This document shows, piece by piece, positions 30,121 to 36,659 of a DNA stretch of 40,855 bases. Both the position numbers and the translations under genes were made by a program. Position 1 is the stretch's first letter; every line of letters begins with the position of its first letter. The notes below the pieces were generated by a model. The model was not told the DNA's origin. It made no database searches and saw only the letters and a list, made by a program, of their open reading frames with translations. This DNA is from FEN-1219 sp964457725. Lineage in GTDB: Bacteria > Pseudomonadota > Gammaproteobacteria > Steroidobacterales > Rariloculaceae. The stretch covers positions 1 through 40,855 of the forward strand of contig CAYWGQ010000015.1 in the NCBI GenBank assembly GCA_964457725.1, given 5' to 3'.

Positions 30121-31052
30121 GCGCCCGCCCCCCGCGCGAGCTCGCGCAGCCAGACGTACGTCAGCGCGAGACCCGCGCCGAGATAGACCGCGCCTCCCGC
30201 GATCCACATCAGCACCCCGGCGAGCTGCTGATCCTCGAGCGGCGTCGCCTCCCAGAGGCCGGGCGCGGCTGCGTAGAACGCATAGAGCGGTTGCCCGGAA
30301 AACGTGAACAGCGCGCCGAGCATGCCTTCCTGCAGGCCGGTCGTGAACAGCAGGAAGACGCCGCTGCCGAGACCGAGCACGCGGTCCCGAGCCGAGAGCC
30401 ACACGGCCCACCACAGCACGAGCGCGCCGCCGAGGAACCCGCCGTGCTCGAGCGTGTGCAGCCAGTCGCGCTCGAGCGCCGCCTGGTACGGTCCCGGCAT
30501 GTGCCAACCCCAGAGAAGCGCCGCGTAGACCGACCAGGCGACGACCGGCAGCGCGAGCGCGCTCCGCCCGCCGCGGACGACCCGGGGCCGGGCGGCAGCG
30601 CCGAGCGCGCGGCGGAAGCGGCGCGGCAAGCCCCACAACGAGACGACGATCGGCGACGATCCCGCGAGCAGCGGCGCCGCGACCGCCGTCAGCATCACGT
30701 GTTGCGCCATGTGCGCCGAGAGCGCCGCCCCGGCGAGCGCGTCGAGCGGCCAGACGAGCGCGAGCCCGAGCGCGAGCATTCCGCCGCAGAACGCCGCCAC
30801 CCGGACGCGGGAGACGCCGCGGCCGCGGCCCGCGCGCTTCCAGAGCCGCGCGACGCCGGCCGTGTAGAGCGCCGCGAGCAACGCGAGCGGCACGAGCACC
30901 CACGGATCGAGCGTGTATGCATGCGCGAGATCGCCGAGGCCGTGCACAGCCGTGCCGTGGCCGAACGCCTCGAGCGGCGCGCCGGCAACGGCGGCCGCGG
31001 CGACTCGCAGAAGTCCGCCGGGCGTGTTCACGCGCTGCCGAGGTTGTCGCAT
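30000..31052 (-). CDS. ctaG: CtaG/caa3-type oxidase assembly factor, membrane protein
   Basis: 350 residues from the ATG at 31052; a GTG at 31031 that overlaps the preceding stop is an alternative. About seven membrane helices with the caa3_CtaG blocks ALSAHMAQHVMLTAVAAPLL, YAALLWGWHMPGPYQAAL, LHTLEHGGFLGGALVLWWAV and LMWIAGGAVYLGAGLAL. The His residues in these blocks are thought to bind copper for insertion into the oxidase. It is the last gene of the operon coding the oxidase. Its 3' end has a hydrophilic tail that runs 121 bases into the convergent propeller gene. Confidence 0.85.
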   Translation of the reverse strand: MRQPRQRVNTPGGLLRVAAAAVAGAPLEAFGHGTAVHGLGDLAHAYTLDPWVLVPLALLAALYTAGVARLWKRAGRGRGVSRVRVAAFCGGMLALGLALVWPLDALAGAALSAHMAQHVMLTAVAAPLLAGSSPIVVSLWGLPRRFRRALGAAARPRVVRGGRSALALPVVAWSVYAALLWGWHMPGPYQAALERDWLHTLEHGGFLGGALVLWWAVWLSARDRVLGLGSGVFLLFTTGLQEGMLGALFTFSGQPLYAFYAAAPGLWEATPLEDQQLAGVLMWIAGGAVYLGAGLALTYVWLRELARGAGAQRAGTTATPHGRVPTGIRATTSSDSVSTTVTSSDGPFAV

Positions 31053-31495
31053 GCGTCCACCAGAAACACGCCGACCCCGCTCCACAGCGTCGCGATCAGA
31101 AAGAGACCCGCATGCAGCAGCGCCCCGTACGCGAGGAACGTCCCGTGGCCGTGCACGTGGCCTTCGGCGTCGTCGAGCTCGCGCAGCATCCGCCGCCAGG
31201 CGAGGAAGGAGGCGACGCCCGCCGCGGCGATTCCGGCCGCGACCGCAACCGTCACGAGCACGAGCACGAGGCGCAGCAGGTCCGTGCCGCCGACTCGGAC
31301 CATGTCGAGATTCGCGGCGCAGCCCGCGCCCTGCAGCGAGTAGATCGCGACGAAATAGAGCATCCACAGCGCCGGCGCGATCAGAAAGCCGGTCGCGTTC
31401 GCCGGGAACCGATGCCGGATCGCGATGAACTCGCGCCCTTGCTCGTCGACGAGCGAGCGTTCCGCCTGATGTGTGCCGCCGCGGTTCCGCGCCAT
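31028..31495 (-). CDS. small membrane protein of the caa3 oxidase operon
   Basis: 155 residues with three membrane helices: ATGFLIAPALWMLYFVAIYSL, a long Val/Leu/Ala helix (LLRLVLVLVTVAVAAGIAAAGVA) and FLAYGALLHAGLFLIATLW. The hydrophilic start (MARNRGGTHQAERS) faces the cytoplasm or the periplasm. I do not recognise a named family. Proteins of this size and topology sit between the catalytic subunits and CtaG in other caa3 operons and might act as subunit IV or in assembly. It starts 10 bases after the end of ctaD-ctaE and overlaps ctaG. Confidence 0.7.
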   Translation of the reverse strand: MARNRGGTHQAERSLVDEQGREFIAIRHRFPANATGFLIAPALWMLYFVAIYSLQGAGCAANLDMVRVGGTDLLRLVLVLVTVAVAAGIAAAGVASFLAWRRMLRELDDAEGHVHGHGTFLAYGALLHAGLFLIATLWSGVGVFLVDACDNLGSA

Positions 31496-31505
31496 CGCCG
31501 CCGCC

Positions 31506-34034
31506 TCAGCCGAAGCCCCCGTAGACCACCGCGAAGCTGATCGCGCCCTGCGCCGCCGCGTAGAGCACGAGGAGCGCCGCGACCCGCGGGGCCAGGCTGC
31601 GCCGTGCGGAGACGCCGCGGGCGCCGATCCGCGCGAGCGCGAACAAGACCGCGAGCAGCGCGAACGCGATGTGCAGCAGCGAATAGGCGATCAGCGACGC
31701 GACGACCGCCCCGTAGGCGTGGGAGCGGACGGCGAACGGCAGCCCGTCGAGCGCGGCCCGCTCGGCCCAGCCGAGCAGCGCGAGCGCGATCGCGGCCGCG
31801 GCGAGACCGCAGAACGCGAGCGCCCCCCGCTCTCTCGCGGTGCCCGCGGCCGCCGCGATGCCGGCCGGCACGAGCGCGGCGAGCAGCAACGCGGCCGCGG
31901 CCGCGGCGCCTTCGAACGGCGGACGGGCCCCGACCGGCGGCCAGACGTCGGCGGCCGTCCACAGGTAGAAGTAGCTGTAGACGAGCGAAGCGAAGATCGA
32001 AGCGTCGACGAGCAGCATCATGACCGCCCCGAGCCAGCCGGTCGAATGCCGATCGCCGAGCTCGAGCGGCAGGCGCAGGCCGTGGCCCGCGTCCTTCTCG
32101 TCCTTCTCGAGCACGGGCCCGCTCCACCACCAGACGAGGCCGAGCACGAGCAGCGCCGCGACGCCGAGCGCCGAGAGCTCGTACCGCGACGTCAGGATGC
32201 CGACGAAGCCCGCGCCGGTCGCGAGCGCCGCGAGGATCGGCAGCCACGACGGGTGCGGCAACCGCGCGACGTACTCGGGCGTCGCGCTGGCGACGGAGCT
32301 GACGATCGTCTCGCGCTTGCCCTCCGGCGCCGTGCCGAGATACTCCTCGGCGTTCGGTACCCGGTCGACGAGGCCCGGGTCGTCCCAGAGCGGATGGCGG
32401 CTCCTGATCGGCGGGATGCTCCGCACGTTGTACGGCGCGGCCGGTAGCTCGGCCGCCCATTCGAGCCCGTCCGAGCGCCACGGGTTCTTGCCGGCCGGCA
32501 CGCCCCGGTGCTTCGTCCAGAACGCGGTCGCGATGAACGACAGCACGCCCGCGACGACGACGACGCTGCCGAGCGAGGACAGGAGATTCAGAGAGTCCCA
32601 GCCGAGCCCGGACGCGTACGTGTACACCCGGCGCGGCATCCCGAGCAGCCCCGTCAGGTGCATCGGCAGGAACGTCGTGTTGAAGCCGACGAAGAGCAGC
32701 CAGAACGTGAGCCGCCCGCCCGCTTCCGGGGTCAGTCGGCCCGTCGCGCGCGGCAAGTAGTAGTAGAGCGCGCCGAACAGCGGGAACACCATGCCGCCGA
32801 TCAAGACGTAGTGGAAATGCGCGACGACGAAGTAGGTGTCGTGCACCTGCCAGTCGAACGGCACCATCGCGACCATGACGCCGGTCAGCCCGCCCATCAC
32901 GAAGATCACGATCGTGCCGACGATGAAGAGGAGCGGCGTTCGAAGCTCGGGCTTGCCGTTCCAGAGCGTCGCGATCCAGGCGAATACCTGGATACCGCTC
33001 GGCACCGAGACCGCCATGCTCGCGCCCGCGAAGAACGACAGCGCGAGCCGCGGGATGCCTGTCGAGTACATGTGATGCACCCAGAGCCCGAAGCTCAGGA
33101 ACGCGGTGCCGATGACCGCGAGCACGATCAGGTGATAGCCGACCAGGTGACTGCGCGCGAACGCCGGCAGCATCATGCTGACGAGCCCCGCGCCCGGCAG
33201 GAAGATGATGTAGACCTCGGGGTGACCGAAGATCCAGAAGAGATGCTGCCAGAGCAGCGCGTCGCCGCCCCGCGCAACGTCGAAGAACGGCAGGCCGAAG
33301 CCGCGCTCGATCTCGAGCAGGATGCTGCCGAGCACGAGCGGCGGGAAGCCGAACAGGATCATGAACGCGACCGCGAGCATGTACCACGCGAAGATCGGCA
33401 TCCGGTCGAGCGACATGCCGGGCGCCCGCATCTTCAGCACGGTCACGATGATCTCGATCGCCCCGGTGATGCTCGCGATCTCGACGAACGTCACGCCGAG
33501 CAGCCAGAAGTCCTGGCTCAGATCCGGCGAGAACTCGATCGAGTTCAACGGCACGTACATGAACCAGCCGCCGTCCGGAACCGCGCCGACGAAGAAGCTC
33601 GAGTAGAGCAGGAGGCCGCCGAGCACGAAGCACCAATAGCCGTACGCGGCAAGCCGCGGGAAGGCCATGTCGTGCGAGCCGATCATGCCCGGCAGCAGGT
33701 ACATGCCGAACGCTTCCATGATCGGCACGGCGAACAGAAACATCATCGTCGTGCCGTGCATCGTGAAGAGCTCGTTGAAGAGCTCCGGGCTGACGAAGTC
33801 GTTCTCCGGGAACGCGAGCTGCGTGCGCATGAGGACCGCGAGCACGCCGCCGATCAGGAAGAAGACGAAGCCGGTCAGGATGAAGCGCCGGCCGAGCTCG
33901 GAGTTGTTCACGTCCGTCAGCGCCGCGAAGCCCCGCGGCGACGCCCAGACGCGGTGGAAGAGCGCGTCGGCCGAGTCGACCTCGCGGTCCGGGGCCGCCG
34001 TCCGGTCGAGGCGCCCGAGGTCGATCTCGCTCAT
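31506..34034 (-). CDS. ctaD: caa3-type cytochrome c oxidase, fused subunits I and III
   Basis: 842 residues. Residues 40-560 are subunit I: heme a ligands His93 (MHGTTMMFLF) and His408, heme a3 ligand His406 (VVAHFHYV), CuB ligands His271 with the cross-linked Tyr275 (GHPEVY) and His320-His321 (WVHHMYSTG). Residues from about 640 are a subunit III domain with TGWLGAVMMLLVDASIFASL and YSLLHIAFALLAVLF. Asp122 of the D-channel mouth is kept (HDMAFPR), but the Asn pair after it is Ala-Ala (RLAAYGYW), and the K-channel Lys is replaced by Gln349 (VPSGIQVFAWIATLW). The start overlaps the ctaC stop by four bases. It reduces oxygen at the end of the quinoprotein chain. Confidence 0.93.
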   Translation of the reverse strand: MSEIDLGRLDRTAAPDREVDSADALFHRVWASPRGFAALTDVNNSELGRRFILTGFVFFLIGGVLAVLMRTQLAFPENDFVSPELFNELFTMHGTTMMFLFAVPIMEAFGMYLLPGMIGSHDMAFPRLAAYGYWCFVLGGLLLYSSFFVGAVPDGGWFMYVPLNSIEFSPDLSQDFWLLGVTFVEIASITGAIEIIVTVLKMRAPGMSLDRMPIFAWYMLAVAFMILFGFPPLVLGSILLEIERGFGLPFFDVARGGDALLWQHLFWIFGHPEVYIIFLPGAGLVSMMLPAFARSHLVGYHLIVLAVIGTAFLSFGLWVHHMYSTGIPRLALSFFAGASMAVSVPSGIQVFAWIATLWNGKPELRTPLLFIVGTIVIFVMGGLTGVMVAMVPFDWQVHDTYFVVAHFHYVLIGGMVFPLFGALYYYLPRATGRLTPEAGGRLTFWLLFVGFNTTFLPMHLTGLLGMPRRVYTYASGLGWDSLNLLSSLGSVVVVAGVLSFIATAFWTKHRGVPAGKNPWRSDGLEWAAELPAAPYNVRSIPPIRSRHPLWDDPGLVDRVPNAEEYLGTAPEGKRETIVSSVASATPEYVARLPHPSWLPILAALATGAGFVGILTSRYELSALGVAALLVLGLVWWWSGPVLEKDEKDAGHGLRLPLELGDRHSTGWLGAVMMLLVDASIFASLVYSYFYLWTAADVWPPVGARPPFEGAAAAAALLLAALVPAGIAAAAGTARERGALAFCGLAAAAIALALLGWAERAALDGLPFAVRSHAYGAVVASLIAYSLLHIAFALLAVLFALARIGARGVSARRSLAPRVAALLVLYAAAQGAISFAVVYGGFG

Positions 34035-35059
34035 TCGAGCCCCGCGAGGAAGGCCGCGAGCGCGGCCAGCGATTCGCCGTCGAGGTCGGCGTAGTCGGGC
34101 ATCCGGTTGCCGGGCTTGATCGCCTCGTTGTGGGCGATCCACGCGGCGAGCGCGGCCTCGGCGTTGTCGAGCAGCCCGGCGCCGATCGTGAGCCTGCCGC
34201 CGACGTGCGTCAGATCGGGGCCCTCCCGTCCCCACGCATGCCGCCCCCGAAGCGTGTGACAGAGCGCGCAGCCCCCCGCGTCGAAGAGCGCAGCGCCGCG
34301 CTCCTCGCGCTCGCCGTCGGGCGGCTCGGCGGGCGCGAGCTGCCGCTCGGCCCACGCCGCGAACTCCTCCGGCGGCACGGCGACCGCGTAGAGCGCCATC
34401 TTCGCGTGCGCGACGCCGCAAAACTCCGCGCACTGGCCGCGGTACACGCCCGGACGGTCCGCCTCGATCATCAGCCGATTCGTCCGGCCGGGGATCATGT
34501 CCAGCTTCCCGCCGAGGCTCGGGAACCAGAGGCTGTGGATCACGTCCGCGGTCGTCAGCACGAGCTCGACCGGCTCGCCGACCGGCAGGTAGATCTCGTT
34601 CGCGGTTGTGAAGCGGCCCTCGAGGCGCCCCGGGTCGTACTCGACGTCCCACCACCATTGCCGCCCTCGGATCCGGATCGTCAGCGTGTCGTCGCCGCGC
34701 GGCGCGGTGACGCCGGACGCGACCCGCACGTTGAACGGCACGAGGATCGATAGCACGACGACCGGCAAGACGATGCCGCCGACGACGATCAGCCGGTGCG
34801 GCGTGATGCGCTCCTGCCGCTCCGGATGGCCGAGCAGCGCATACAGCAGGCAGCCGACGACCAGCGCGAGCACGAGCACGGCGCCGACGGCCATGCTCCA
34901 CCAGAGAATCGCGATCTCCCGCGCGTTGGGCCCGGCCGGCTCGAGCGCGGACTGGATACCGGCGCAGCCGGCGAGCGCGAGGAGAAGCGGGAGGCTCGCG
35001 AGCGCGCGGCGCGCTGCCGGCCATCGGGTGCGACGCGCGGCGCCGCCCGCCGAGATCAT
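34031..35059 (-). CDS. ctaC: caa3-type oxidase subunit II with cytochrome c domain
   Basis: 342 residues. A lipoprotein signal ends at LALAGC (Cys32). Two helices (about 47-76 and 88-108) precede the CuA cupredoxin domain, with ligands His175 (HSLWFPSLGG), Cys210, Glu212, Cys214, His218 and Met221 (GQCAEFCGVAHAKM). A fused class I cytochrome c follows, with heme site Cys264-A-L-Cys267-His268 and a likely Met ligand in GNRMPDYADL. The fusion defines the caa3 type. It accepts electrons from cytochrome c, probably the product of 35823-35056, whose stop overlaps this start by four bases. Confidence 0.94.
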   Translation of the reverse strand: MISAGGAARRTRWPAARRALASLPLLLALAGCAGIQSALEPAGPNAREIAILWWSMAVGAVLVLALVVGCLLYALLGHPERQERITPHRLIVVGGIVLPVVVLSILVPFNVRVASGVTAPRGDDTLTIRIRGRQWWWDVEYDPGRLEGRFTTANEIYLPVGEPVELVLTTADVIHSLWFPSLGGKLDMIPGRTNRLMIEADRPGVYRGQCAEFCGVAHAKMALYAVAVPPEEFAAWAERQLAPAEPPDGEREERGAALFDAGGCALCHTLRGRHAWGREGPDLTHVGGRLTIGAGLLDNAEAALAAWIAHNEAIKPGNRMPDYADLDGESLAALAAFLAGLE

Positions 35060-35823
35060 CGCGCCGAAGCGGGATCTGCGGCGTCGCTACGCCGGTTCTC
35101 GCGAGTCGCGGCCACCGCGTAGTCGGGGCCGCGAAGATCGAAGCCCTTCGCCGCGGCGTAGTCGTCGATCTCGCTCAGCGACTGAATGTAGGCGACGATC
35201 TCCCAGACGGTCCGCGCCGGCAGCATCGACGCCCACGCGGGCATGCCTTCCGGACGGCCGTGCATGATGCTGAGGAAGATCTGCGCGGGCTCGCCGCCAT
35301 GGATCCACTCGTCGTCGGACAGCGGCGGGCCCATCCCGCCGCCGCCGAGCGGCGCGTGACAGCCGCTGCAGTTGAACGCTTCGAAATGCCGCTCCCCGGC
35401 GTCGATCGCTCTTTGGTCGGTGTACGGGTTCTCGATGCCCGGCTCGAGGCGCGTCGCGCCGGGAAAAAGCGCACTGTCGGCGACGAGGATCGTGCGCGCG
35501 GGCTCGGCCGGCAGCCGGGCCTCGAGGCCGCCGCCGGGCTCCGCGTCCGGCGCGCTGAACGTGCCGAGCGCGACCGGGCCGAGCGCCGCCCCGGCGCCGC
35601 CGCCCGTGCCGCCCTGCGCGACGCGCGCGGCATCCCCGCCCTGCTCCGCCGCGCCGCTCGATTCCGCGTCCTCCGCCTGCCCGACCTGCGCACTGCCGGG
35701 ACCGCCCCCCTCCGTTGCCGGCTGCTGGCCGTCCGCGTTCTGCGCGTTGCACCCGGTCGCGAGCACGAGGAGCGCCGCAGAGCAGATTCCGGCGCAGCGA
35801 TACCAGCCGTCGTGCGCTGTCAT
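35056..35823 (-). CDS. cytochrome c with long flexible linker, probable lipoprotein
   Basis: 255 residues. An N-terminal hydrophobic segment ends LATGC (Cys25), a plausible if imperfect lipobox, followed by about 85 residues rich in Gly, Ala, Gln and Ser without sign of structure. The cytochrome c domain has heme site Cys152-S-G-Cys155-His156 and a likely Met ligand in GRPEGMPAWASML. It fits the c-type acceptor of quinoprotein alcohol dehydrogenases (like cytochrome c550/XoxG types in role). The linker could let it swing between the dehydrogenase and the CuA site. Starts and stops overlap both neighbours (ATGA). Confidence 0.86.
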   Translation of the reverse strand: MTAHDGWYRCAGICSAALLVLATGCNAQNADGQQPATEGGGPGSAQVGQAEDAESSGAAEQGGDAARVAQGGTGGGAGAALGPVALGTFSAPDAEPGGGLEARLPAEPARTILVADSALFPGATRLEPGIENPYTDQRAIDAGERHFEAFNCSGCHAPLGGGGMGPPLSDDEWIHGGEPAQIFLSIMHGRPEGMPAWASMLPARTVWEIVAYIQSLSEIDDYAAAKGFDLRGPDYAVAATRENRRSDAADPASAR

Positions 35824-36659
35824 GACTCTCCCTCCTCCTGCTTTCCGGCCTCGATCGGGACGAGCGGCACGCCGAACGAGCGGAGCAGCGCTTCGACGTC
35901 GGCCGCCCGCCGCTCGAGCACGGCGTCGAGCTCGTCGCGCAGCGCGCGATCGTCCTTCCGCACGCCGAGCGCGATCGCGAAATCGAACGGATACGGGGCG
36001 ATGTCCGGCGCGGGCGCGATCGGCTGCACCTCGAGCGGCGGATGCGCTGCTCGGGCGAAGTAGCCGCCGACGGGGCCCCAGACCGCGGCGACGTCGAGCT
36101 CGCCGCGCGCGACGGCCTCGATCGGGCGCGCGGGCGGATTCGGCTCGCGATAATCCCCGTAGATCATGAAGCCTTCGACGTTGTCGACGATGCCGAGCTG
36201 CCCGAGCGCGTGCACCGGCGGCGTGTTCGCGCCGTCGTCGCCGATCAGGTGCACGCCGATGTCGAGCTCGGCGAGGCGCGGGTCGTCGATTCGGACGAGC
36301 GGCGGCGCGAGCTCCGCGCGGTAGACGAACACGTAGGTCGACCGGTAGTACGGCCGCGTCGTCGCGACGAGCTCGTAACCCGCCGGCACCCCCATCACCA
36401 CGTCGCAGTCGCCCGCGTTCAACGTGTTGCGGATGAAGCCGCGCCGTTGCGCCCACCACGTGTACTCGACGTCCGCGCCGAGCTCCGCCGCGATCAGCTC
36501 CGCGAGCGCGTTCTCGAAGCCCTCCTCCGCCTCGTTCGAGAACGGCAGGTTGTTCGGGTCGGCGCAGACGCGGAGCGTCCGCTCCGCGGCGTCCGCTTGC
36601 CCGCCGGGAAGCAGCGCGGCCGCGAGCGCGGCCGCAGCGACGCGCTCACCGCGGTGCAT
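35820..36659 (-). CDS. MxaJ/XoxJ-like periplasmic binding protein
   Basis: 279 residues from the ATG at 36659 (AAGGAGG upstream). Signal peptide ending QADAAE. Type II periplasmic binding fold: TLRVCADPNNLPFSNEAEEG at the start, YTWWAQRRGFIRNTLNAGDCD, DVVMGVPAGYELVATTRPYY and AVWGPVGGYFA. This is the quinoprotein dehydrogenase-associated binding protein family (TIGR03871), to which MxaJ and XoxJ relate. XoxJ is thought to activate or mature the lanthanide enzyme and not to import a solute. No ABC transporter genes are near, in agreement. It overlaps the dehydrogenase gene by 14 bases and the cytochrome gene by four. Confidence 0.88.
   Translation of the reverse strand: MHRGERVAAAALAAALLPGGQADAAERTLRVCADPNNLPFSNEAEEGFENALAELIAAELGADVEYTWWAQRRGFIRNTLNAGDCDVVMGVPAGYELVATTRPYYRSTYVFVYRAELAPPLVRIDDPRLAELDIGVHLIGDDGANTPPVHALGQLGIVDNVEGFMIYGDYREPNPPARPIEAVARGELDVAAVWGPVGGYFARAAHPPLEVQPIAPAPDIAPYPFDFAIALGVRKDDRALRDELDAVLERRAADVEALLRSFGVPLVPIEAGKQEEGES

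Noticed and set aside
35820..36659. Solute-binding protein considered as part of an ABC importer
   Set aside because: No permease or ATPase gene is near, and the position in a quinoprotein operon fits the MxaJ/XoxJ-like family.
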